From JBKHJZ01 sp046537875 (GTDB lineage Bacteria > Actinomycetota > Acidimicrobiia > Acidimicrobiales > VFJN01), in NCBI GenBank assembly GCA_046537875.1, contig JBKHJZ010000022.1, positions 1 to 30,624 on the forward strand: 30,624 nucleotides of DNA, written 5' to 3'. This document shows, in pieces, positions 15,891 to 23,693 of this stretch. The number at the start of each line of letters is the position of its first letter. Positions within the stretch are counted from its first letter, which is position 1. Both the position numbers and the translations under genes were made by a program. Below the pieces are notes generated by a model. The model worked only from the letters and a program-made list of their open reading frames with translations, searched no databases and had not been told where the DNA came from.

Positions 15891-17597
15891 CTAGCCCTCG
15901 ACGGACCAGTCGTAGATGTTCCCGAAGCCGCCCTGCGGCGACGAGTTGTACTCCCCGATCGGGCCGCCGACGACCGCCGGATCCCACGCCGTGACCAGCG
16001 GAAGCTGCCACAGCGGGACGGCGATGACGTCCTCACGCATGAGGTCGCCGATCTCGTAGATGATGTCCTGGCGCTCCTCGGGCAGCGGGGTGCGATCGGA
16101 CTGCCGCATGAGGTCCGAGGCGTCCTCGTTGCACCACCCGATGTTGTTCTGGCCGGAGAAGTCGTTCTCCGGGCTGGAGATGTTGTCGCAGTGCGCCCAC
16201 GTGGTGACGCTGGGGTCCGGGCTCGCGACCCATGCGTACATCATCAGCTCGGTCTGCATCTGCGGCAGGCGCTGCTCGAACAGCGTGCCGGCGTCGGAGT
16301 TGTCCTGCGCGACCTCCATGCCGAGCTCTTCGAGCTGCGGGATCACGAAGGCCTGCGTGTCCTCACGACGCTGGTTGCCGGCCACCGTCTGCCAGGTGAA
16401 GCTGAGGCGCTGGCCGTCCCTCTCGTAGACGCCGTCGTCGCCCTTCTCCCAGCCGGCATCCTCGAGGATCTGCGCGGCGCGGTCGGGGTCGTAGGTGACG
16501 TCCTCGAAATCGCTCTCGTCGCACCAGTCGCCGATCGTGGGCACCCAACCGGCGCAGTTGAGGAGCTCGGTCTCCGGGACGTCCGGCTGCACGACCTCCT
16601 CGAGGAGCGCCTGGCGGTCGATCGCGTGGAGGATCGCCTCGCGCACCTCGGGCTCCTTGAGCACCGTGTCCTCGTTCAACAACGAGGCCTGGTTGAACCA
16701 GAGCTCCTCGAACGTGGCGCCGAAGCCCACCACGTGCTCCATGTCACCCAGCTCGTCGACCATGCCCGGCGTCGGCTGCGGGTAGATGGCATTGACCTCG
16801 CCGGAGCGCAACGCCGTGATCTCCGCCTGGGTGTCCTCGAGCGGGATCATCGTGACGCTGTCGACCAGGGGTGTGCGCTCGTCGTCCCAGTAGTTCTCGT
16901 TGGGCAGCAGCGTCAGCTCCTCCGTCGACCACGAGTCCAGCACGAACGGTCCGCCCGAGAACGGGATCTCGGTCTGGAACAGGTCGGCGACGTCGTCGGA
17001 CTCCAGGGCGTCCGCCTTCAGGAAGTACTCGGAGCCACCGCCGAAGACGTCCTGCCAGGCGGCGTACGGCTCGCTGAAGGTCACCACGGCCGTCTGCGGA
17101 TCGCTGTCGTCGATCTCCTCGATCACGTCGTAGCCCTGGGTGGTCACCACGCCGGTGGTGGCCAGGCGGACCTCCCAGGTCCTCTTGATGTCGGTCGACG
17201 TCATGGGCGTGCCGTCCTCCCACACAGCGTCCTCGCTGATGGTGTAGGTGACGGTGAACGGTTCACCGCTGTCGTCCACGCCCTCGCCGGACAGCTCGGG
17301 CTCCCCGTCGAGCACGGCCGTCGGCACGAAGTTGCCCTCCGGATCCACCTCCATCAGCTTGGGCAGCACGTGGTGCAGCACGCTCCAGTGCAGCCACGAT
17401 GCCTGCGAACACTGCGTGATGGGGTTCAGGCACTCGGGCCACTGCTCCGCACCGAGGACCAGATCACCACCGGTGGCCTGCTCGCCCTCGCCCGTCTCCT
17501 CGGCTGCCCCGTCGCCGTCATCGCCGCATGCGGCGGCAACGAGCGACAAGCCAACGATGAGAGCAAGGAGCTTCCTGCTCCTGCGCTGTCGTCTCAC
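15891..17597 (-). CDS. Extracellular solute-binding lipoprotein (peptide/nickel-binding family 5)
   Basis: A 568-residue binding protein. A basic n-region, a hydrophobic stretch and a lipobox (LVAAAC) put the lipidated cysteine at residue 24, followed by an acidic Gly/Glu linker. The mature part has SBP family 5 features: VWEDGTPMTSTDIKRTWEV, the periplasmic two-lobe fold, and a late PLWQLPLVTAWDP region. Anchored outside the membrane, it would deliver ligand to the permeases. GTG at 17597 is chosen because GGAGGG stands eight bases upstream and it gives a proper signal peptide; an ATG 28 codons earlier (17681) would bury it. It is the first gene of the operon. The ligand cannot be deduced; peptides are only the commonest case. 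Confidence 0.92.
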   Translation of the reverse strand: MRRQRRSRKLLALIVGLSLVAAACGDDGDGAAEETGEGEQATGGDLVLGAEQWPECLNPITQCSQASWLHWSVLHHVLPKLMEVDPEGNFVPTAVLDGEPELSGEGVDDSGEPFTVTYTISEDAVWEDGTPMTSTDIKRTWEVRLATTGVVTTQGYDVIEEIDDSDPQTAVVTFSEPYAAWQDVFGGGSEYFLKADALESDDVADLFQTEIPFSGGPFVLDSWSTEELTLLPNENYWDDERTPLVDSVTMIPLEDTQAEITALRSGEVNAIYPQPTPGMVDELGDMEHVVGFGATFEELWFNQASLLNEDTVLKEPEVREAILHAIDRQALLEEVVQPDVPETELLNCAGWVPTIGDWCDESDFEDVTYDPDRAAQILEDAGWEKGDDGVYERDGQRLSFTWQTVAGNQRREDTQAFVIPQLEELGMEVAQDNSDAGTLFEQRLPQMQTELMMYAWVASPDPSVTTWAHCDNISSPENDFSGQNNIGWCNEDASDLMRQSDRTPLPEERQDIIYEIGDLMREDVIAVPLWQLPLVTAWDPAVVGGPIGEYNSSPQGGFGNIYDWSVEG

Positions 17598-17774
17598 GTC
17601 GAAGACCCTCCTGATCGTTGTCGGGGGTCGCAGGCGTTCCCGTGCGACGAACGGCTCCGATGCCGGTCGACGAGCCTCCATCCCCCCTTGTGAATGGCAC
17701 GGAGCGACGCCAGCGGCACCCCGGACCGTGACCCCACCAGGCTGCGGAACCCCCCGACCTGGTGAGCGGAAGGG

Positions 17775-17802
17775 AAGATAGCAGCGGAGTCACGACCGTG
17801 AA
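17775..17802 (-). promoter_or_regulatory. Candidate promoter of the ABC transporter operon with overlapping operator
   Basis: Minus-strand TTCACG (17802-17797) and TATCTT (17780-17775) are 16 bases apart. A 5+5 inverted repeat TCACG-AC-CGTGA (17790-17801) covers the -35 hexamer, a typical position for a repressor site. The predicted transcript has a leader of about 170 bases before the GTG of the binding-protein gene. Confidence 0.4.
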
Positions 17803-17836
17803 CGGATTCGTGTCGGAATGTCCAACAACTCCACGG

Positions 17837-17878
17837 GATCGTTGCAGGATGTTCACGAAAGCTGCGCGATCGTTGCAG
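17837..17878 (-). repeat. Two 11-base direct repeats, 31 bases apart
   Basis: CTGCAACGATC occurs at 17868-17878 and again at 17837-17847 on the minus strand, start to start 31 bases (close to three helical turns), upstream of the candidate promoter. A helical-phase spacing fits a dimeric activator or repressor binding one face of the DNA. An eight-base partial copy recurs at 17613-17620. Confidence 0.6.
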
Positions 17879-17957
17879 CCGAGGCTGCGCAGCCCTGTGG
17901 CGATCCCAGCACGCTCGTCGTCCGCCCCCCGGGTCTCGCGGGGACGGCGCCCGGAGC

Positions 17958-18749
17958 TCAGCTCCGATCGCGCCAGCGGATGATGCCGGTGAACGCGTCC
18001 GCGTCCAGGCTGGCGCCGCCCACCAGGGCCCCGTCGATGTCCGGGCACGCCATGAGCTGGGCGGCGTTCTCGGGCTTCACCGACCCGCCGTACTGGATCC
18101 GGATCGACTCCGCGGCGTCGCGGCCCCGGAGCGATGCGACCGTGGCCCGGACGAGCGCGCACACCGCCTGGGCGTCGTCGGGCGTGGCCGTGCGGCCCGT
18201 CCCGATGGCCCAGATGGGCTCGTACGCGATGACCATCGCCCCGACCTGCTCGGCGGTGAGCCCCGCGATGCCCGCCTCGACCTGGCCCCGGACCTTGTCC
18301 TCGGTGGTGGCCGCCTCCCGCTCCTCCAGGGTCTCGCCGACGCAGAGGATCGGCGTCATGCCCCAGCGGACGATCGCCCGGACCTTCCGGTCGACGATCT
18401 CGTCGGTCTCGCCGAACAGCTCGCGCCGCTCGGAGTGCCCCGCGATCACATAGGCGACGTCGAGCTTGGCGAGCATCGCCGGCGACACCTCACCGGTGAA
18501 CGCCCCCTTCTCCTCCCAGTGGCAGGTCTGCGCCCCGAGGGCGATGGGCACCGGGTCCTTCTCGGCGATGAAGAACGTCTGGACGGTGCGGAGGTCGGTG
18601 AACGGCGGGTGCACCGACACGTCGGTCGCCGCGTGGTCCTCGTCGGTGAGCTCGTACACCAGCTTCTGCACGAGCGCCGTCGCCTCGAAGTGGTTGAGGT
18701 GCATCTTCCAGTTGCCGCTGATGAGCGGCGTGCGCGTGCCCTCAGCCAC
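17958..18749 (-). CDS. tpiA: Triose-phosphate isomerase
   Basis: A 263-residue TIM barrel interconverting dihydroxyacetone phosphate and glyceraldehyde 3-phosphate. Substrate-binding lysine 15 (GNWKMH), catalytic histidine 105 (AGHSERR) and catalytic glutamate 177 (AYEPIWAIGTG) are all present, as is the phosphate loop YGGSVKPEN near the end. Length is usual for the family. GTG 18749 is chosen: it lies inside the end of pgk with an 8-base overlap (GTGGCTGA) and gives a standard N-terminus. It is the last gene of the gap-pgk-tpiA operon. The stop codon sits at the centre of a small hairpin (CGGAGC-TGA-GCTCCG). Confidence 0.97.
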   Translation of the reverse strand: MAEGTRTPLISGNWKMHLNHFEATALVQKLVYELTDEDHAATDVSVHPPFTDLRTVQTFFIAEKDPVPIALGAQTCHWEEKGAFTGEVSPAMLAKLDVAYVIAGHSERRELFGETDEIVDRKVRAIVRWGMTPILCVGETLEEREAATTEDKVRGQVEAGIAGLTAEQVGAMVIAYEPIWAIGTGRTATPDDAQAVCALVRATVASLRGRDAAESIRIQYGGSVKPENAAQLMACPDIDGALVGGASLDADAFTGIIRWRDRS

Positions 18750-19890
18750 CCGCGCGCCCCGCTGCGTTCGGTGCCTCGCGCAGCGCCGCGAGGCCCGGCA
18801 GGTCCCCCGTCTCCAGCAGCTCGAGGGACGCCCCACCGCCCGTCGAGACGTGGTCCACGCGGTCGTCGAGCCCGAACTGGGCGAGGGCGGCTGCGCTGTC
18901 GCCGCCACCGACCACCGTGAAGCCCGCGGTGTCGGCCACGGCCTGGGCCACGGCCCGCGTGCCGGCCTCGAAGCGCGGGTCCTCGAACACGCCCATGGGC
19001 CCGTTCCAGAACACCGTGCGGGCCTCGGCGATGCGGTCACCGAAGTCCGCAGCCGTCCCCGGGCCGATGTCGACGCCGGTCCACCCCTCCGCCAGCCTTG
19101 TGCCGGCCTGCCGGACCTCGCCACCCGCGTCGGGGTCGTGCAGCGTGCCGCCCGGGCCCAGCGCCGTGATGTCGGTGGGGAGCACGATCCGGTCGCCGGC
19201 GTGGTCGAGCAGGCGGCGGCAGTCGTCCACCATCTCGGGCTCGACCAGGCTGTCGCCGATGGGGTCGCCACGCGAGGCCAGGAAGGTGAAGCACATGCCC
19301 CCGCCGATCAGCAGCTCGTCGGCGACCTCGAGGAGCGCCTCGATGACCTTCAGCTTGTCGCTCACCTTGGCGCCGCCCAGCACCGCGACGAACGGGTGCC
19401 TGGGCTGCGAGCGCAGCCCGGTGAGCACCTCGACCTCGCGGGCCAGCAACCGGCCGGCGGCCGACGGCAGCAGCCGCGGCGGGCCGACGATCGAGGCGTG
19501 CGCCCGGTGCGAGGCGCCGAACGCGTCGTTCACGTAGGCGTCGAACCCCTCGACGAGCCGGGCGACGAAGGCCGGGTCGTTGCCCTCCTCCCCCGGGTCG
19601 AACCGCAGGTTGTCCATCAGGTCGATCCCGGGGGCGAGCTCCGCCAGCCGGCGCCGGACCGGCTCGACCGAGAACCGGGGGTCCACCTTGCCCTTCGGTC
19701 GGCCCAGGTGCGTGCAGGCGACGACGGTCGCACCCTGGCCGACGAGCCACTGGATGGTCGGCAGGGCTGCCCGGATCCGCAGGTCGTCGGTGATCTCGCC
19801 GTCGCGGATCGGCACGTTGAAGTCGGCGCGGAGCAGGACCCGCCGCCCGTCCACCGGGGGCAGGTCTTCCAGCGTGGGGACGGTGGTCAC
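18742..19890 (-). CDS. pgk: Phosphoglycerate kinase
   Basis: A 382-residue phosphoglycerate kinase, which transfers phosphate from 1,3-bisphosphoglycerate to ADP. Visible signatures are VLLRADFNVPIRDG at the start, HLGRPKGK, LRFDPGEE, LGGAKVSDKLKVIEAL in the hinge region, the nucleotide-site motif FWNGPMGVFE and the final GGGDSAAAL...STGGGASLELLE. It is slightly short against the usual 390-400. GTG 19890 overlaps the gap stop by four bases (GTGA) and gives MTTVPTLEDLP; the open frame before it runs through gap and is not translated. Co-transcribed with gap and tpiA. Confidence 0.97.
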   Translation of the reverse strand: MTTVPTLEDLPPVDGRRVLLRADFNVPIRDGEITDDLRIRAALPTIQWLVGQGATVVACTHLGRPKGKVDPRFSVEPVRRRLAELAPGIDLMDNLRFDPGEEGNDPAFVARLVEGFDAYVNDAFGASHRAHASIVGPPRLLPSAAGRLLAREVEVLTGLRSQPRHPFVAVLGGAKVSDKLKVIEALLEVADELLIGGGMCFTFLASRGDPIGDSLVEPEMVDDCRRLLDHAGDRIVLPTDITALGPGGTLHDPDAGGEVRQAGTRLAEGWTGVDIGPGTAADFGDRIAEARTVFWNGPMGVFEDPRFEAGTRAVAQAVADTAGFTVVGGGDSAAALAQFGLDDRVDHVSTGGGASLELLETGDLPGLAALREAPNAAGRAGG

Positions 19891-20900
19891 GCCTGGTTCG
19901 CCGCGCCCACGATCTTCACCAGATCGACGAGTCGGTTCGAGTAGCCCCACTCGTTGTCGTACCAGCCGAACACCTTCACCACGTCGCCGATCGCCTGCGT
20001 GAGGCCGCTGTCGAAGACGCAGCTCGCCGGTGAGCCCACGATGTCGGTCGACACCAGCGGGGCCTCGGAGTAGTCCAGCACGTCGGCGAGCGGACCCGAC
20101 TTGGCGGCGGCGCGGAACGCCTCGTTCACCTCGTCGGCCGTCACCTCGCGCGCCATCACCCCGGTGAAGTCGGTGATGGACCCGTCGGCGGTCGGCACCC
20201 GCAGGGCCTGGCCGTCGAGCCGACCCTGCATGGTCTCGAGCACCAGGCCGGTCGCCCGCGCGGCACCGGTGCTCGACGGCACGATGTTGATCGCCGCCGC
20301 CCGGGCACGGCGCAGGTCCTTGTGGGGGCCGTCGACCAGCATCTGGTCACCGGTGTAGCTGTGGATCGTCGTCATCAGGCCCCGCTCGACGCCGAAGGCG
20401 TCGTCGAGCACCTTGACCATGGGAACGAAGCAGTTGGTCGTGCACGAGGCGTTCGAGACCACCCTGTGTGCCTGGGGATCGAAGGCGTCGTCGTTGACCC
20501 CAACGACGAACGTGGCGTCGGCGCCCTTCGCGGGGGCCGAGACGATCACGTACGGCGCACCGGCGTCGAGGTGCAGCGCCGCCTTCTCGCGGCTCGTGAA
20601 GATCCCGGTGGACTCCACCACCACGTCGACCCCGAGGTCGCCCCACGGCAGCTCACCGGGCTCGCGGACCGCCAGCACCCGGAGCGTGTCGCCGTCGACC
20701 ACGATCCCCTCGTCGCTGGTGGACACCTCGGCGTCGAACCGTCCGATGACCGAGTCGTACATGAGGAGGTGGGCCATCGTCTCGACCGAGCCCAGGTCGT
20801 TGACCGCGACGAAGTCGATGTCCGCGCCCGCATCCCTGGCCGCCCGGAAGAAGTTGCGGCCGATGCGGCCGAAGCCGTTGATCCCCACTCGGATGGTCAT
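19887..20900 (-). CDS. gap: Glyceraldehyde-3-phosphate dehydrogenase (type I)
   Basis: A 337-residue GAPDH. The N-terminal NAD fold is INGFGRIGRNFFRA, with VAVNDLG after the second strand fitting NAD preference. The catalytic cysteine is C153 in SNASCTTNC and the partner histidine lies in HSYTGDQ. The C-terminal WYDNEWGYSNRLVDL is typical. It oxidises glyceraldehyde 3-phosphate to 1,3-bisphosphoglycerate and is the first gene of a three-gene glycolytic operon. The ATG at 20900 has GAGAGAGG upstream. In most actinobacteria whiA lies just before this gene; here the 148 bases upstream lead straight to yvcK. Confidence 0.97.
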   Translation of the reverse strand: MTIRVGINGFGRIGRNFFRAARDAGADIDFVAVNDLGSVETMAHLLMYDSVIGRFDAEVSTSDEGIVVDGDTLRVLAVREPGELPWGDLGVDVVVESTGIFTSREKAALHLDAGAPYVIVSAPAKGADATFVVGVNDDAFDPQAHRVVSNASCTTNCFVPMVKVLDDAFGVERGLMTTIHSYTGDQMLVDGPHKDLRRARAAAINIVPSSTGAARATGLVLETMQGRLDGQALRVPTADGSITDFTGVMAREVTADEVNEAFRAAAKSGPLADVLDYSEAPLVSTDIVGSPASCVFDSGLTQAIGDVVKVFGWYDNEWGYSNRLVDLVKIVGAANQA

Positions 20901-20922
20901 CTCGATGGCCTCTCTCGTCGTT

Positions 20923-20987
20923 GCCCGATGCGATCGGGCTCCATGTCAGTGCACGCCCACCGCCGGGAGCCAGTCACGGCCAGCGTA
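20923..20987 (-). promoter_or_regulatory. Leader of gap: candidate -10 and a seven-base hairpin
   Basis: The only -10-like hexamer in the yvcK-gap gap is TACGCT on the minus strand (20987-20982), with a weak TGTCGG 18 bases upstream. Downstream, GCCCGAT-(CGC)-ATCGGGC (20939-20923) forms a perfect 7+7 inverted repeat with a three-base centre, 22 bases before the ATG. It might be an operator or a leader hairpin. Confidence 0.32.
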
Positions 20988-21048
20988 CGCGCCGTCGGTC
21001 GAGCCCCGACACCACCGGTGACATGATGGTCCCCCGGCTCCCCGGCGG

Positions 21049-21957
21049 TCAGACCTCCGCCAATCGGGCGAGCACCGCGGCGAGGCGCCCGCTGTCGTGC
21101 GCCAGCCCGTTCGGGCGGGCGACATCGGCCTCCACCACCTCGACCCCCGGATCACCCACCGGAAGCCCACCCCGCTGGGTCACGACCACGTCGGGCTCCA
21201 CCCCGTGCCGGCGCAGCGCCGCGACGTGCGCCGCAACGTCGTAGCCCGCCGCCTCGGCCACCTCGGCCCGCAGGTTGCACACGTAGACGCAGCGGCCACC
21301 GCTGGCAGCGATCGCCCGGCGGACGTCATCGACCACGGCGGCGGCCAGGACCGAGGTGAACAGCGAGCCCGGACCGAGCACCACTTGGTCGGCGTCCAGG
21401 AGGGCCTTCAGCGCGGCCGGCGGCGCGCAGGCGCCGGCCGGCCGCAGCTCCACCCGGTCGATGTCGCGCGCCCTCGACACCGCAACCTGGCCCTCGATCT
21501 CGTCGCCGGCGCGCGTCCGGGCCCGGAGGACCACCGGCTCCGCGGTCGCCGGGAGCACCCGCGCCGTCGTCGGGTCGAGGCCCAGCATCCGCCCGACCTC
21601 GTCCACGGCCTCGACGAAGTCGCCGGTCGCCTGCGTGAGCGCGGCGAGGAGCAGGTTTCCCAGGGCATGCCCCTCGACGTCCGTCCCGCCGAAGCGGTAC
21701 TCCAGTGCGGCCGCCAGCGGCCGAGCCGGCGGGCCCCCGCCGCCGTCACGGTACGGGTCGGCCATCGCCGCAAGGCACCGGCGAAGATCGCCCGGGGCCG
21801 GGAGCGGCAGCCCGCTCCGCAGGCGCCCGGTCGAGCCACCGTCGTCGGCGGTGGTCACGACCGCGGTCGTCCGCGCGGCGTACCGGCGGACGGCGCGGAT
21901 GGTCGCCGCCAGCCCGTGCCCGCCCCCCACCGCGACCACGTGCGGGGACGACGTCAC
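21049..21957 (-). CDS. yvcK: YvcK/CofD-like gluconeogenesis factor
   Basis: A 302-residue protein of the YvcK (MgfK) family, related to CofD. The N-terminal nucleotide/sugar-binding motif is VAVGGGHGLAATIRAV (His where many have Thr), followed by VTTADDGGSTGRLR, the family hallmark, then GDLRRCLAA and HALGNLLLAAL. LLDADQVVLGPGSLFTSVLA and CNLRAEVAEAAGYDVAAHVAAL follow. YvcK proteins bind UDP-sugars and are needed for growth on gluconeogenic carbon and for cell-wall synthesis. The start is GTG 21957. It lies 34 bases after rapZ in the conserved uvrC-rapZ-yvcK set, although whiA is not next to it. Confidence 0.93.
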   Translation of the reverse strand: MTSSPHVVAVGGGHGLAATIRAVRRYAARTTAVVTTADDGGSTGRLRSGLPLPAPGDLRRCLAAMADPYRDGGGGPPARPLAAALEYRFGGTDVEGHALGNLLLAALTQATGDFVEAVDEVGRMLGLDPTTARVLPATAEPVVLRARTRAGDEIEGQVAVSRARDIDRVELRPAGACAPPAALKALLDADQVVLGPGSLFTSVLAAAVVDDVRRAIAASGGRCVYVCNLRAEVAEAAGYDVAAHVAALRRHGVEPDVVVTQRGGLPVGDPGVEVVEADVARPNGLAHDSGRLAAVLARLAEV

Positions 21958-21991
21958 GCGGCCGACCCGGCTCCCCGACCGGCGTCCCGGC

Positions 21992-22852
21992 TCACTTCTC
22001 GACGTCCCGGTGGAGGACCCCGGCCGGCAGGCCGTGTCGCCGCAGGAGGCGGGCCACCTCCTCGGCGATCACCACCGAGCGGTGCCGCCCCCCGGTGCAT
22101 CCCAGCGCGATGGTGAGGTACGCCTTGCCCTCGCTCACGTACTCCGGGACCAGCGGCACCAGCAGCCGCTCGACGTTGGCGAGGAACTCCCGCGCCGCGG
22201 GCCGGCCGAGGACGTGCTCGCGCACCTCGTCGTCGAGACCGGTCAGGGGGCGGAGCTCGTCGACCCAGTGGGGGTTGGGGAGGAACCGGCAGTCGAGCAC
22301 CAGGTCGGCGTCGAGCGGCAACCCGTGCTTGTACCCGAACGACAGCACCGTGGTCTGCATGGTCGGCTCGGCGTCGTCGGCCGCGAACATGGCCCGCATC
22401 CGGTCGCGCAGGTCGTGCACGGTGAGCTCGGTGGTGTCGATCACGGCGTCGGCCACCGCCTTCACCGGCTCCAGCACGGCGCGCTCCCGCTCGATGGCGG
22501 CGACGAGGTGCTCGTGGTCGTTCTCACCCGACAGAGGGTGGCGCCGCTTCGAGCTCTCGTAGCGGCGGACGAGGGCGTCGGTCGACGCCTCGAGGAACAG
22601 GACCCACACCTGGGCCCCGGTGGCCCGGAGCCGGCGCAGCATCGGCATGATCTCGTCCTGGTAGGCGCCGGTGCCGACCACCAGCCCGATGCGGCGGATC
22701 GACGATCCCGGCGCCTCGGCGAGCTCGACCACCTTGGGGACGAGCTCGTGGGGCATGTTGTCGATCACGAACCAGTGGAGGTCCTCGAGGTGGTCGGCGG
22801 CGAGGCTCCGGCCCGCGCCCGAGAGGCCCGTGATCACGACGAACTCGCCCAC
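21992..22852 (-). CDS. rapZ: RapZ/YvcJ family nucleotide-binding protein
   Basis: About 286 residues. Walker A GLSGAGRS is at 9-16, with Arg in place of Lys as usual for actinobacterial members. Then come VIDNMPHELVPKVVEL, LFLEASTDALVRRYESSKRRHPL, SFGYKHGLPLDADLVLDCRFLPNPHW and IALGCTGGRHRSVVIAEEVA. RapZ binds ATP/GTP and, in E. coli, RNA; its actinobacterial role is unclear. The start is uncertain: GTG 22852 gives the family-like MGEFVVITG but leaves only three bases after GGAGGT; GTG at 22855 and TTG further up are alternatives. It follows the methyltransferase stop by about 28 bases. Confidence 0.9.
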   Translation of the reverse strand: MGEFVVITGLSGAGRSLAADHLEDLHWFVIDNMPHELVPKVVELAEAPGSSIRRIGLVVGTGAYQDEIMPMLRRLRATGAQVWVLFLEASTDALVRRYESSKRRHPLSGENDHEHLVAAIERERAVLEPVKAVADAVIDTTELTVHDLRDRMRAMFAADDAEPTMQTTVLSFGYKHGLPLDADLVLDCRFLPNPHWVDELRPLTGLDDEVREHVLGRPAAREFLANVERLLVPLVPEYVSEGKAYLTIALGCTGGRHRSVVIAEEVARLLRRHGLPAGVLHRDVEK

Positions 22853-22880
22853 CACACCTCCATGGGACGTCAACGCCAGG

Positions 22881-23693
22881 CTACCGCCGACCCGCAGACC
22901 CGCCGACCAGCTCGGCACGCAGGAACAGCAGGCGGGGGATCTCGGCGACGCCCGCGTACCGGGGGCCGTCGACGAGCAGCTCCGCCGGCGGGGCGGGCTC
23001 CTCCATGTGGGTGATCACCAGGCCCCGGTGGGCCAGCGCGTTCACGTAGCGACCGAGCGGCCGGTGGAAGAAGGGCAACCGCACCCCGGCGTCGACCTGC
23101 TCGACCGTGACCTGCTCCCGCAGGTAGGCGCCGATGCGCCAGTACTGCTCAGGTGGCTCGACCACCTGGTCGTCGATCCACCCGCTCCCCGGCGTCTGCA
23201 GCAGCGGGTGGTTCAGGAACAGGAGGAAGCGGCCACCCGGAACCAGCACCCTCGCCACCTCGTCGAGGGCACCGTCGAGATCGCTGATGTGCTCGAGCAC
23301 CAGGCACGACAGCGCAGCGTCAACCGTCGACGGCGCGATCGGCAACGCGCCGGCGGTGGCCCGCACGTAGCGGACCGGGCCGTCGCGACGGGTCGCCTCG
23401 GCGAGCTGCGCGGCGGCGGGGTCCACGCCCACCACCCGCCGGGTGCCGGACATGCCGGCGGTCCGCGCCACCTGCCCCTCGCCACAGCCGATGTCGAGCA
23501 CCCGCCGGGCGCCCTCCAGGTGGCGGGCGGCGAGCGGCAGGATCTGATGCTCGTACTCCGGATCGGCCCCCGCCGTGAACTCGCGCTGCCACCACGCGGC
23601 GTGCCGCTCCCACACGGCACGCTCTCGCTGCTGGTCCACCGCGGCCCGGTGCGACCGATCGGCCGCGTCCGTCCCGCCTGCCGGGGCGCTCAT
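22881..23693 (-). CDS. Class I SAM-dependent methyltransferase
   Basis: A 270-residue Rossmann-fold methyltransferase. Motif I VLDIGCGEG is at 65-73, the acidic ribose contact VVGVDPAAAQ near 90, and the motif IV-like CLVLEHISDLDGALDEVARVLVPGGRFLLF near 130-160, giving the UbiE/Methyltransf_11 pattern. The C-terminal third (WIDDQVVEPPEQYWRIGAYL onwards) would shape the substrate site, but I do not recognise a specific family. ATG 23693 overlaps the uvrC stop (ATGA) and has GAGGGAG five bases upstream, so it is translated with uvrC. It is inserted between uvrC and rapZ, which are normally neighbours. Target unknown. Confidence 0.85.
   Translation of the reverse strand: MSAPAGGTDAADRSHRAAVDQQRERAVWERHAAWWQREFTAGADPEYEHQILPLAARHLEGARRVLDIGCGEGQVARTAGMSGTRRVVGVDPAAAQLAEATRRDGPVRYVRATAGALPIAPSTVDAALSCLVLEHISDLDGALDEVARVLVPGGRFLLFLNHPLLQTPGSGWIDDQVVEPPEQYWRIGAYLREQVTVEQVDAGVRLPFFHRPLGRYVNALAHRGLVITHMEEPAPPAELLVDGPRYAGVAEIPRLLFLRAELVGGSAGRR

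Larger units (their letters stand above)
17598..17957. other. 360-base intergenic region upstream of the transporter operon
   Basis: No gene is recognisable. Reading toward the transporter it holds, in order: an inverted repeat centred on the tpiA stop (17953-17967), a perfect palindrome GGCTGCGCAGCC (17883-17894), two direct repeats CTGCAACGATC (17868-17878 and 17837-17847), a candidate promoter (17775-17802) overlapped by a small palindrome, and a leader of about 170 bases ending in GGAGGG. A shortened third copy, CAACGATC, lies at 17613-17620 just before the ribosome site. There is no T-run terminator. Confidence 0.55.
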
